From positions 20,418,474-20,482,473 of the forward strand of contig OX155951.1 in assembly GCA_944548615.1 (NCBI GenBank): a DNA stretch of 64,000 nucleotides, given 5' to 3'. Below, in pieces: positions 20,167 through 30,527 of this stretch (positions within the stretch are counted from its first letter, which is position 1; each line of letters begins with the position of its first letter). The DNA is from Micropterix aruncella. Taxonomy: Eukaryota; Arthropoda; Insecta; Lepidoptera; Micropterigidae. The notes beneath the pieces are model-generated. The model saw only the letters and a program-made list of their open reading frames with translations. It did no database searches and was not told where the DNA came from. Both the position numbers and the translations under genes were made by a program.

Positions 20167-20849
20167 TGACGTGACAACGTCTTATAGATCGATGGAGCCT
20201 GCTGCACGCACGAAAAAACATGACTCATGCGGCGTTACCTCGCTCTGAGGCGTTCCATTTATTATATTTATTATTCAATATAAATGCTGCCATCTACCGG
20301 TTGCGACAAGAATTATTTACTAACCTTAGTCTAAAATAGTACGAATGAAAATCACTAGATTGATTTAAATTCTTGACATAATTTTATATGTATTCTTGAT
20401 ATACGGAATGTTATTACTGAACGGACAATTTTCTTGTGGGTACAACGAAGTGCAACGAAGTAAGCAACTTTTATTAAAAAAAAAAATAACAAAATATGAA
20501 AAGCTATCATTACGATGCGCTATCTAGCGGTTGGTAAAATGTCGCTGATATTGTTTATTTACGACGTATTACCTACCGCTAGATGGCGCAGCGTGCTCAA
20601 ACGCTTCTCAAACCGTTATTTAACAGTTTGAGATTTCAAACATTCAAATAAAAAAAAACAATAAACTTTAAACAATAAACAATTATACAATTATACTGCT
20701 ATACAATAATAAACATGTTGTAGTCAAATCGGTGAGTATAAAAGCATATATTTTTGGGTGTTTGTAATAAACAATATCAGAATCTAAAATGAAACTGCTT
20801 CAAATGCAACCATTCCATCAGTATTTTCTTATGACGTTGTCACGTTCAA
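20167..20849. mobile_element. Element bounded by inverted gacgtgacaacgtc motif
   Basis: gacgtgacaacgtcttatag at 20167 is inverted at 20830-20849 (ttatgacgttgtcacgttc). Between them lie copies of a short sequence with atctagcggttgg and accgctagatggcg. No coding sequence was seen. The ends are imperfect, so this may be two related repeats in opposite orientation rather than one element. Confidence 0.45.
20516..20590. repeat. 21-bp inverted repeat around ctatctagcggt
   Basis: TGCGCTATCTAGCGGTTGGT at 20516 pairs with ACCTACCGCTAGATGGCGCA ending at 20590, 19 of 21 positions, with a 33-nt loop. Similar motifs occur at 20285 and 61750. Confidence 0.75.
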
Positions 20850-21420
20850 CTATCGTCAGTAAACCGACTTTACAGACAACCGATTTTTTTATTTAAAAAT
20901 CTTATCCATTAATGCGACATGCGACCTCAGAAAATATCCGAAATGGGCGGACACGTGAAGATATAGGCAAGGAAAATTTTGTATGGTTTGACCAATAAAA
21001 ATCCAGCGTTGACGAAGCGTCAGCCACAGATCCCACATCTTCTCGCGCCGGCGACCGGGCGCATACTAAACTTGTTATTGCAGCGCTAGCACAGAATAAC
21101 TATCTTTGCATAGTGGTGTAACTCTTAGAGAGCTCTCACGTTTTAAATAATTGTAATTAATTTAGGGTCTAAATAAAAAACATGGCTAAGCGCGACGCTA
21201 GAGAATTACCTGGTCCATATAATAAAATAAAAATAAAACACACTCACCACTTACATTGTAGGAGTAATCGCGCCTGAAAGTTTTTGAAATCAGTTTAAAG
21301 CCTTAATGTCCGAGGCAATGAGCGACTTTTTTGAGTCCAAATTGTAAATTGGTTTCTTATTGAGGGATTCGCCTTGAACCATTTTTAAATTAATGCCTAT
21401 GTGGTAAAGTTATGGAAATA
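20850..21420. other. No feature recognised
   Basis: Mixed-composition DNA, with a GC-richer patch at 21030-21060. No reading frame, repeat end or structure I could support. Confidence 0.4.
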
Positions 21421-21693
21421 TCATGAAATTAGTAAAGCGTGCAAGCACCTCGGTATACCTAGCAGGTGGCGGAGGTAGCTGCTGGACCACCAAGGTCAGC
21501 GTTCAGCGGAAGGCTGCGCAGGTGGTGAGGAACAAGACGTGTATCTACGAGATAGGCAACGTGCATCTAACGGAAGATGCCTTTCCCTTTATATCTAAAG
21601 TTATCTTCTAAAGAGGTAAATAAACGCCACCCTACTTAAATTAACAAATCGATTCGAAACTTTACGCGAAGCGAAGCCGCGGGCAACAGCTAG
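21421..21693 (+). mobile_element. Helitron 3' end with GC-rich internal segment
   Basis: The end GCGAAGCCGCGGGCAACAG-CTAG at 21669-21693, followed by T and preceded by a CGCG-loop-CGCG hairpin, is the standard Helitron 3' terminus in Lepidoptera. Upstream, 21421-21611 is a GC-richer open frame (VYLAGGGGSCWTTKVSV, then RKAAQVVRNKTCIYEIGN) that does not look like Helitron backbone. The 5' end was not found. Confidence 0.7.
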
Positions 21694-21850
21694 TTGATAA
21701 ATAAAATAGATTGGTGAAAATATTTTCGATTTTAGGCAATTCGTTCTTGATATATCGATAACTATGTACGCATACAACCAACCATGCAGACATTTTTTTC
21801 GTTTTTCTGGCTCTATTTCTGGTTCTGGTTTCTAAGTATTGGAAAACGTG
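21694..21850. repeat. Repeat C fragment
   Basis: gataaataaaatagattggt and caattcgttcttgatatatc resemble 55365-55430 (gataaataaaacagattaat, cagtgcattctcgagttat). It is a dispersed, degenerate repeat. Confidence 0.55.
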
Positions 21851-21969
21851 GGGAAATTTGATTTTGAACAAAATGTATTTTCACTTCACCCTGCGGGCAG
21901 ACGCTGTGTAATATGCATTTTCTGGTATTACTCCTATACGTTTATTACCGCCGTCGCACCCGCTTCAAC

Positions 21970-22978
21970 CATGCATCCCAATGACGCCACTCGAATTGCC
22001 ATCCGCGGCCTGCCTGCCAACACCACGCAGGAGGATGTCATCTCTGGGCTGGCTGACTACGTCACCGAGGCCAGATACGTCCGGATGATACACGGCGGGC
22101 GGCGAGCACTATTCTAAGTTATCATCCGCAAGAACGAGCGCTGGCGGGAGGTATTTTCCATCACGGAGATTCACTTCCTGCAGGTTACCGTGCAGGCATG
22201 GAGGGGCAGAAATGGCGCCAGGCAGTACCACCGGTGTCAGCGCTTCCGTCACAGCAGCCACAACTACCACCGACGGCAAGTGTGCGTGTGCTGTGGTGAA
22301 GAACATGGAGTCAAAGATTGCCCGAAGCCGAAAACCGACCTGGCGACCTGCGGAAACTGCGGAGAGGACCATCCTGCGAACAACGGGAGATGCTGCAGCT
22401 TCCTGTCGGAAATCCGCCCGACTATATATAAGCAGAAGTAGCAGGGCGTCCCGCGCGCAGTGGTCGTCGCCGCCCCGCCGCGAGCCTCGACTCAGCATAC
22501 AGAAGGTAAACCCAAGCCCGTTGTCGCCCCGCAACGCAAAGAAACCTTGTCATGGAGACAGAAGCCAGTGCCATCGGCCGCTCCACAGCAGCCAGCTGTG
22601 GAGAGGAAGTCAAAACGGAGGCGTCGGTCGAAGCCACTGTAGCAGCAGTCAACAAGGTCCTATCCACCGCAGGAGGAGAAGATGGAGGTCGAAGCGACCG
22701 CCCTGCCCACTTGCTCCCAACCGGTTAAAGCAACCACAGCGCCCACTTGCACGCAAACGGACGAATAGTGGATGACCACACCACCCCCACAACCCCAGCC
22801 TGAAAAGCCGGAATACCTGGACGAAATGCTCGAGGAAGACGATCAGGTCCCGATCACTGTGTCTCAGTTGCTGGACCTGATACACGAGTGCCAAATCGGC
22901 ACTAAAGAGGAAAATATTATGCTCCTAAATATTTTTTTTAAAACGGACCTACCATGTGCCTCGAGGAAAGGAGTGTAA
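21970..22978 (+). pseudogene. LINE ORF1 (Gag-like) with RRM-like and zinc knuckles
   Basis: From ATG 21970: DATRIAIRGLPANTTQEDVI, GLADYVTEARYVRMIHGG, then a frame change near 22115 to VIIRKNERWREVFSITEIHF, VQAWRGRNGARQYHRCQRFR, CVCCGEEHGVKDCPKPKTDL and ATCGNCGEDHPANNGRC. This is the PRE_C2HC-type ORF1 of Jockey-clade LINEs: an RRM-like domain and two CCHC-type knuckles, the first damaged (C-x2-C became H-R-C-Q). ORF1 proteins bind and chaperone the element RNA. The Pro/Ala-rich tail (22442-22978) has internal stops at about 22642 and 22768 and ends CASRKGV and a stop. No ORF2 follows. Confidence 0.88.
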
Positions 22979-23395
22979 GAAGCACCTTCTAAATGCCTGC
23001 CTCAGGGTGAACAGCCCTGAGACGCCATATACTCGAAAGCCGAGCCAATGGACCCGGCTCACATGAAGTCCTTCTATACAGGGCCTGTCGACAGATATTC
23101 GACAGAATCGTTGTTTGTCGCTCTTCACGCCACCCTCAAAGCTCAGTGTTTATTTATACCCTCCAATAATAAATTCTAATTAAATGCCGTTAAAAAACTT
23201 TCCGCCCAAACTTCCTATTCAAATAACTCAATTACAGATGCGTAAGGCCGAAAATTTTCACAAACACAATCGCCGAAAACGTCGAGTTTATTTAAAAAAA
23301 TCGCATTAAAGAGGGTGAATTCATCTGCGCCCCCCAAAGGCTCTGGCGATGCTCTGTCCGTTACGTGTTCATAAAGTGGAACCGTCGAGGGGCGG
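22979..23395 (+). other. Downstream region of the ORF1 element
   Basis: It includes cgagccaatggacccggctc-acatgaagtcc (23040-23072), which recurs at 39203-39235 (ccgggctaatggacctgact, acgagaagtcc). No endonuclease or reverse transcriptase motif is seen, so the element is internally deleted or is a derived non-autonomous form. From 23190 on I see nothing further. Confidence 0.5.
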
Positions 23396-23450
23396 TGAAG
23401 GGGTGGAAGGACAAAGGGGTAGGGGAGGGGGGGGGGGGGTGTTAAAAGGG
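23396..23450 (+). other. G-rich tract, possible G-quadruplex
   Basis: ggtaggggaggggggggggg follows several other G runs (ggggcggtgaaggggtgg). The pattern has well over four runs of three or more G with short spacers on the plus strand. Confidence 0.65.
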
Positions 23451-24057
23451 ACCGACCCTACTTGACCCCCGACGGCTAGGGTGAGCAGGCGGCAGCATCT
23501 TTCGTCTGAGCAATAACAAACTGAGAAATTTTAATTACCTTGGCCTTTTTGTTTCAAATAAAATAGATTTGTCTTTCCATCCTCTGGATAGCCTATCAAT
23601 ACCCACTGCGAAATGAAGGCTTTCTCTTTGCCTGCCATTCCTCCCCGTATCATAGTAAATATGACATTAGGCAGAATATGGATTTATATGAATATTTTCA
23701 TTACTCATATTTAATTTAACCGCCCTATGAATCGGATCAAAACCTTGATTTTGACACCTAGTAGGCTGCTCCTTTATTTGTTTTGCGGAAAAAAATATGT
23801 TTCATTATGTTTTTGGGCTCAATCAAAACTATGGCCACAACTCCCTCCCTTCCTATACTTCTTTAGTAACTGTAATTTTTTGAGTAAAATGCCTCTGAAG
23901 CGCAAAGCAAATATTTTTTTTTTAACTTAAAGCATTTTGTACCTAATATTTAAACGTATTATGTAAAACTAAGACCAATTAAAAATGTTTATTTTTAAAC
24001 TAGACATATTGTTAAATAAAAAAAAAAATACGTGTGGCACTCGGGGACTGCCGCGGT
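23451..24057. other. No feature recognised
   Basis: AT-rich DNA with no supported coding or repeat signal. Confidence 0.4.
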
Positions 24058-24611
24058 AAAGCTATTGCATAGCATTTTTAACAACTTATGCAATTATAAT
24101 TATTTATTTATTTTATTTTTTTATTTTTTTCTGATATCAGATAACTGCGCTCTATCGGAAAACGTTGAAATTATTCCGAATCATCTGCAGCTTCGGAATA
24201 ATTTAAACGTCTTCCGATAGAGCGCCGCTCACGATTTTTTTATTCGATAAAGCAAAAAAAACGGATTATTCCAAAAAATTCGTAGATAAAAAGATAGATA
24301 ATTAAATTATCTTTAAAATGGTGCAGGTTTCATAATAATACGCCAGATAGTATTTGCGTAGTAGTTGTTTTTGTGTTCGGTTAGACCTAATTTCACAAAT
24401 TAATTACTATATGTAATATAAATAAAGTCTAAAATATTCAAAGCTAAGAATATTAGGAAAATGTTCTTGTTTAACATATATTTTTTTCTAATCGTAAGCA
24501 GTACTCGTTTAGACGTAATTATCAGTTTAAAAGCATTAATTTTCGTTAAGAAATTTCTTCATTCGGTCGCCGCGCTGGCCGAGGCCCGCGATAAAAGCTA
24601 TGCAATAGCTT
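24058..24611. repeat. Inverted-repeat-bounded segment
   Basis: gctattgcatagc at 24061-24073 is inverted at 24597-24609 (gctatgcaatagc), and each is next to a GC-rich arm (gactgccgcggtaaa on the left, gaggcccgcgataaa on the right). The right arm with cattcggtcgccgcgctggc is, to my knowledge, a common lepidopteran repeat. The segment encloses a strong hairpin at 24147-24225. No coding sequence. Confidence 0.5.
24147..24225. ncRNA. Pre-microRNA-like hairpin, 34-bp stem
   Basis: The arm at 24147-24180 (gcgctctatcggaaaacgtt then gaaattattccgaa) pairs with the arm at 24192-24225 at 32 of 34 positions, with an 11-nt loop (tcatctgcagc). The two mismatches (A-C and G-A) are single and well separated, as in many insect microRNA precursors. 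The full size, 79 nt, fits. A foldback transposon relic is the main alternative, and it lies in a repeat-like segment. Either strand would fold. Confidence 0.45.
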
Positions 24612-25371
24612 AAAATACAATAATTAAAATACATTTTTTACGTAATAAGGTAAATTTCGAGGAAATAAACATAAAAGCCATTTTATGAAATGTACAGATA
24701 ATAATTTACAAAATACATAAAAATAATTACAATATTTAACAGGCCTTACAATATTTCACAGATGAAGAAATACTTATCAATTTTAATTTCTTTGAAGAAT
24801 GCATTTGTTGATAAATTAAATTTTGCTAAAATTGCAAACATTGGTAACAACTAATTCCTCCCTCAAATTGTCTTTTGTTTTTTCGTTTCATGTTGATTAT
24901 TTTATTTCTTTACTCGCAAAAAACTGCTTCGCTTCTGGGTTCTCCATTATCGAGCCTAAACTGTGCGTCTTATCCACGACGCTGGACCCCGAGAGTTATG
25001 ACATATCAGAGCGTGATTGATTGCAGGCGAAATATCTCGATTGGTCGCGGAATGAATTGAATCGCCAAGGCTGCGAAAAACTAGGGATTGCTTTCAGAAA
25101 AAAACCTTGGTATAAGTCCGCGTCAGGGTCATGAAAAATGTCGCCGAAAGCAACGAAGTGCGAGGAAAATGGTTTTCTTTTGTTCGTTCAACTTTGTTTC
25201 AATAATATATTGCAATCGTATTCTCAGTTTATTTCGAGGCGGTGCGGATCGGAACTACGAGCGATCATTAACAAGAAGGTGTTGAAACGTACTTATTACA
25301 CAAATCGGCCTGAAGCATCACGTGGCCTACTTACAAAAATACGAAGGCGTCAATATACATATCGGTCAATA
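24612..25371. other. No feature recognised
   Basis: AT-rich DNA. Short open frames at 24823-25374 have no recognisable motif. Confidence 0.4.
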
Positions 25372-25480
25372 TAAACTCTAAGTCATCTACGCTCTCCTCA
25401 CGGGAGATAGAACGATTGCTATCGGTAAAACTTCCTGAGGTGTCCGGTTGGCCCGTTGTACTTGACAACCCTAGTGGTCC
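25372..25480 (+). mobile_element. R07 copy 5, strongly 5'-truncated
   Basis: gtcatctacgctctcctcac, gggagatagaacgattgcta, aaaacttcctgaggtgtcc and cccgttgtacttgacaaccc match the last 110 bp of the R07 sense 3' end, form 1. Nothing of the 5' part is left. Confidence 0.8.
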
Positions 25481-25960
25481 CTTCATCCGCATACTGTCTT
25501 CATTTGATATTTTTACAGCGCCCCATGGCTTTCCGTGATTTATTCTGTGGCCCATGAGCACTAGAAGCACTGATCTAGTATCTGATATGTATGTATATCA
25601 TTCCTTTTAAATGCTCTGCTTGCTATTTTTCCTGCAGCTATGATGATACCTGCAGTTTTTCTTTCAAGGGAATGCGATTCTGCCCTTGCCCAAGCTCCTT
25701 CATCTGTTTTTGAACCATCCGTAAAATATTTACATTATCTTATGGCTATTGCTTTTGTATTAACAGGGTCATCACCCTCAGGACTTGTTGTATAGCCTTT
25801 TCTGAAAATAAACTTAAGTAACATTTTGTCTGTATCTACCTTCAGTACAGGGAAGTTATCCCATGCCTGATGTATACATTTCCTCTACTTTGTAGTTTTT
25901 TTCTCTTATGTTCCAGTGTTTCAATTCCTGAAATGTTATTGCAGTTCTCGCCGTGTCGCG
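25481..25960 (-). pseudogene. Non-LTR retrotransposon RNase H fragment
   Basis: The minus-strand frame across 25740-25570 reads CKYFTDGSKTDEGAWARAES, HSLERKTAGIIIAAGKIASR, AFKRNDIHTYQILDQCF. TDGSK is the first catalytic Asp motif of the RNase H domain found in R1, I and related LINE clades. Upstream in the element, RTAITFQELKHWNIREKNYK is readable before stops accumulate. The remaining RNase H motifs (E, second D, H) are not intact. It abuts the R07 copy. Confidence 0.75.
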
Positions 25961-27690
25961 ATTTATAAAAAGAAAAAATATACGGGTAACATCATGACAT
26001 TTCAATAAGAGCAACAAATCATGTAATTTATATGAATTTCAGATTTTTTTATAATTTTATAACTATAACTATGATTATTTTTAATTACTCCTATTTTTAA
26101 TAATTATTAGGGCTTTTTATTTTTACTTTTGAATTTTTCACGTTTTATACTTTTATTTTTTATTTTACTTTGAGCAGTATATTAACAAAAAAAATGCACG
26201 TGTCCATTTAGGTTTTTCATTTAGTTTTACGTGTATTTAACGTATTCACGTGTATTTTTTTTACGTATTCAACGACTCCCTGTTTATGAGATGTCCACCC
26301 AAGCGCAAGCTTTGCTTAGTTGGGTGACATCAGACAGAGGGTATTATTTAATAATTGAGTTTAATTTCTAGCTGTGTATTATGTCGTTTAGTTATATGAT
26401 TTTTCATTCATGTTTCTATATTGTAATTTAAAATATTTTTTTGAATTGACTAAATCAATGAATTCAGATTTTTATTTTTATTACGTAATATTATGTAGTT
26501 ACATTTATTTTATGATTACTTCCGACTGTTTTTAATATTCAATTATTTTTTTTATTTCCTAAATATTACGTTGTTCATTTTTTTATTTCCAATTGTATGT
26601 ATTTCCTTATATTTTTAATTTTTGTCTACACAAAATACACTATTTTAATATAACAATTTCCTAACATTTATGGTCTTAGATTAGAAACTATCTCTTCATA
26701 TAATTACATATTGGGTTTGCTATTATATAAAATTGGTGTCTTCATCGGAACATGTGATGCATAATTAGGAGTGACGCAAGAACATCGTGTTAGTAAATAT
26801 GTTTTGTGTATTTTATAAAATTTATAATTATAAAAAAAGTATATTTACAAAATACTCGAAACAGCCGCAATGTTGCAGTATCGCCTATGCATTCGTCGAC
26901 CAGTACGTCGACCGTTCGGTTGTCCTGCTCTTGAAGCTCCCCTCGCTTTACGTGACCCTCTCTCAAATTTATCTACATTTAAAATATAATCATCTCTGAG
27001 TGACGGTGTTTTTTGTCGACCGTGCCGACAAAAAAATTGTTTAGAACACACACAAATCCCGGACATTTATTAAGGCAAAGCCTTGCGCGGAGAGGGCCGT
27101 TGAATAATAGAACGTCCCCGCGTTTGCGCTAAGCGCAGAGGAAAACTCTTGTAAAAATAAAAATGAAAAATTATAAAGCCGAATTGGGGCGGTGAGTTAA
27201 TTAGCCAAATCTTTTTAGCCCACGCTGTATGGAGTAAAAATGTAAAATGTATGCTTTTTGTTTTTGACATAATATAAATATAAAAATTAAATCTCATAAA
27301 ACGGCGTACTAAGGGGTATTTGGCCTCTGAGTGGTTAGAATATTTGGCGTTTTAATTCGTACGAAATATTTAGGTTTACAATTAGGCTTTTCACTTTCGC
27401 GATATCTTTAGAGGAATCATTCAAGTTTAGGAGGTAGTTTTCCAAAAATTCAATTCTTTATTTAATGGTTCTTAAATATTGTTGAAGCAGAATAGACAAC
27501 TATCCTAATAATACCTGTAACATCTGATGATCCTAAAAAAATACTTATGAACAAGGGTAAACATGTGTTTTTTAGAGTAAAAACATACTCGTTCCAAGGA
27601 GCGTTTTTTTTTAATTACAGCTTTCCGCATCCAATTTTTTAAATAGCTTTAAAAATAAGACTGCTATTAACTTTAAAAGTAATGCAGATT
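25961..27690. other. No feature recognised
   Basis: Mostly very AT-rich DNA. A slightly GC-richer piece at 26870-27135 holds short open frames on both strands without motifs (for example a minus-strand frame of 73 codons ending at 26845). No RNA gene or repeat end was seen. Confidence 0.4.
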
Positions 27691-27985
27691 ACATTACATT
27701 ACATTTCAGTCGTGTCAAATTCCCGGCTAAAAACCGCTCTTGGACGTGCCAAAATAATTGCGTTAGGTCGTAAGTCTCGTTACCACTCTTTACTGAACAT
27801 ACATAGGTAGTCAAGAATTTAACTACTAGATTGTCAAACTATAAACATAAATAATCAAAATAGAAGCCTACTATTTGAAATAGTCAATAATTCGAAAAGA
27901 TACGTAGTAAAATTATACATCGTAATATTGAAATTGTTCGTAAAATTTTATATAATTATATTAAAACCATGCATTTTTAAAAAAA
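27691..27985 (-). mobile_element. LINE-2 family, 3' UTR only
   Basis: Close match to 5782-6070: acattacattacattt tail, aaccgctcttggacgtg, aaataattg, ttactgaacatacata, gtcaagaatt, actactagattgtcaaacta and gaaaagatacgtagtaaaat. This is a second, shorter copy with the same 3' end in the same orientation. No coding part remains. Confidence 0.88.
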
Positions 27986-28194
27986 TATACGAAAATCACT
28001 CGCATGCCGAGAGTTCCGTACCTTTGGAAAGAGTATCCTGCTATAGGTTATACATACACTCTAATAATCCGGACATACATTCAGACAGATCGAGGCCGAT
28101 GTCTCCGTAAACGGAGCTTTCATTTATATATTTAAAATTAATAGCGATAGGTAACAGGCTGAAAAGTATGTATCCTGTTATTAATCATCATATC
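27986..28194. other. No feature recognised
   Basis: Short region with no supported signal. Confidence 0.4.
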
Positions 28195-28640
28195 GCCTTT
28201 CTGACATAACTTCTTCTTCTTCTTCTTCCTCAACCTGGTTTGGTCCACTCCTGGACGTAGGCTCTTCCTTCCTTTTCCATGTCTGTCTGTCTGACCAACT
28301 GGCTGCTGCCCTCAGCCAGTTGGTCCCTGATGCTTTTCTGGTGTCATCCGGCCATCGTAGTTGTGGTCTCCCTACGCTTCGCTTTGTGGCTCTTGATCTC
28401 CACTGGACAAGCCTCTTCGGCCACCCCGCGTCATCCTGCCTTGCGACGTGACCTGCCCAGCCCCACTTCAGTCTGGCGATACGTTTCATGACGTCTATCA
28501 TCTCCGTGTGCCTTCGTAACTCTTCATTGCGCACTCTGTCGCGGAGACTGATGTCCAGAATTGTCTCTCCATAGCCCTTTGGCATATTCTGAGGCGGTTG
28601 GCACTGCTCACATATCTTTATGCTGGCACATAACTTCAGC
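28195..28640 (-). pseudogene. RTE-clade LINE ORF2 C-terminus
   Basis: The translation GETILDISLRDRVRNEELRR, HTEMIDVMKRIARLKWGWAG, HVARQDDAGWPKRLVQWRSR, SVGRPQLRWPDDTRKASGTN and WLRAAASWSDRQTWKRKEEP is the hallmark C-terminal domain of RTE LINEs (SLRDRIRNEEIR, LKWxWAGHVAR, GRPQxRW-DD, DR-W). The open frame is 134 codons. It ends with a Glu run encoded by AAG/GAA-rich sequence (cttcttcttcttcttc on plus), which is probably the element's simple tail read as protein. The N-terminal endonuclease and RT are absent: a 5'-truncated copy. Confidence 0.92.
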
Positions 28641-29129
28641 TAAAAATAATTATAAAACGTGTGAACAGGACGGTTATACGTCTTGCTCCTAAGTTTTAGG
28701 CCTTTAGAAACGCCCCAGATTGCTCCAGTTGATTTTGTGATATTTAAAGAAAAAGTCATTTACTTAAGGTATTCAATGGAGGCGGACAGTCACCATATTT
28801 TATGGTGGTTTAGCTGTCTATTCCATTTCAAAAATAATGTATTTTTCGTCTCGTGTTGAAAGTTAACTGAAAGCGACAGCATGGCCGCCGCGGCACCATC
28901 TGGGAAAAAGGCCGCGTGCACACTGAAAACAGTGAAAAGTCCCGCGCGCCGATTTAATTTCGTCCCTCGCATTAATTTCCAAGGCCGAACAGGGTGCGGG
29001 TATTTTTCATTACGCCCTGGAACACGAAGCACGCGTTGAGTGAGCTTTGGAAAATTTCATTTGGTAGGTTTGAGAGCTGTCCTCACGCCTATTAGGGCCG
29101 CTAAGGGTCATTTGGCACCAGCGTGTCCC
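28641..29129. other. No feature recognised
   Basis: Mixed composition with a GC-richer part at 28880-29020. The only structure is a small palindrome CACCATA-ttt-TATGGTG at 28791. Confidence 0.4.
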
Positions 29130-29373
29130 TATTCTGTGTGCTGGAAAGTATTTTTGACGTGAAACGTTACAAAATGGGTTTGGTACGATGCGATAACTCG
29201 GTCAGTAACACACTGATAGCATCCAACTGACAAAATTCAGAAAGTCAGAACTATTCGGTATGCTGGAGTGTATTTTTGACGTGAAATTATACAAAATGGG
29301 TTTGCTACGATGCGATAACTCGATCAGTAACACACCGATTAAAACCAACTGCCTAAATTCAGAAAGCTTACAC
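29130..29373. repeat. 122-bp tandem duplication
   Basis: Unit 1 starts at 29130 (tattctgtgtgctgg) and unit 2 at 29252 (tattcggtatgctgg). Both contain gtatttttgacgtgaaa, tacaaaatgggttt, tacgatgcgataactcg, tcagtaacacac and aaattcagaaag. Roughly one base in eight differs, so it is not recent. Confidence 0.88.
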
Positions 29374-30527
29374 TTGTACGTTTCTAGCTATTGAGGTAAT
29401 TAGGGCGGGCGTAAAAGAGTGAGGGAGACGGCATTATGGTGCGCATACGTCGCAGACAGTCTATCTCGCTAAAGCATAATACTAATATGTTATAGAGTGA
29501 TTAGTTATCACTTTTATAGCGATGAGGATTACACTTTATGATGATTATGAGACAAAGAATAGCTCTCTATGCTCTATTATCTGAATGTCCTATTGTCTGA
29601 CTCAATTGTTAAATGCGATGGGATAGTAAAAGTCCACAATACCGAACTAGAGTTTTATTGGTAAACCCGTCGTTTAACGTACAAAGTGCTCTGCGAGGGC
29701 AAACTAAACTCTGAGCAACATGCTCTCTGGCGCTGAGGGGAAGCTGTATGGGCGGAACATGCGTTGAGGTAACGATTGTATTTGTTCTATGAAATGCATA
29801 AATGCATCTGTTATCATCATCTCATGTGCCGCTACAATGTCTATATGAACTTGATATGAACCTGATGAACTTGAAGCACTATATGAACTTGAAGCTCTCT
29901 CTCTCTCTCTAACATTTAACCACGGAACACTGTCACACAACTCCGTAAATATTCATATGTGTCACCTTTTAACCGACAAAGGAGAAGCGCGATAGAAAAT
30001 GATCGAGAACAAAACGTGGGCGACTTATGAAATATGTCGACTATATCCATCGAATAGGCTCAACCTCGGGCGAACCTCTTAGGTGGCAATTTCGATCCAC
30101 TCCAGTCGCGGCCGGCGAGGGAGCGGATGAGGCAGCGACAGACGCGACCTTGACACCAATCCTCAGATTGTGACATCAAAAGCCAAATTGCCACACACGA
30201 GAATGTTCTCATTTTACCCGGAATATTTCCGCGCCGGACAACAAACAGACACCAATGTTGGAGATTGGGATAAAAAGGACGGCATTGAATTGTTTATTTT
30301 TTCTTCGAATTTATTTTTATTTTTATTTAATTATTTTATCTCTTATTCAAGTCTTATCATAAGTTACATAACGGAAAATAATGATTTTCTAATTAAATAA
30401 AGCGACAAATCCATCCCAATAACGTGCAACCCGAACCATGTCACACATTTAATTTTAACTAGGCTTACGCCTGTGCCTAGATATGCAATTTGAGACTTAA
30501 TTAAGTTTACGAGCTGACCTTAGACGT
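29374..30527. other. No feature recognised
   Basis: Mixed DNA with a CT microsatellite (gctctctctctctctctaac near 29892) and a GC-richer patch at 30100-30170. No supported gene. Confidence 0.4.

Noticed and set aside
19648..20169. 173-codon plus-strand frame as a gene
   Set aside because: It begins in a minisatellite, passes through a CpG-rich block and ends in repeat B; no domain is visible.
22109..22534. 141-codon minus-strand open frame
   Set aside because: It overlaps the ORF1 zinc-knuckle region on the plus strand, which has clear domain motifs; the minus frame is its shadow.
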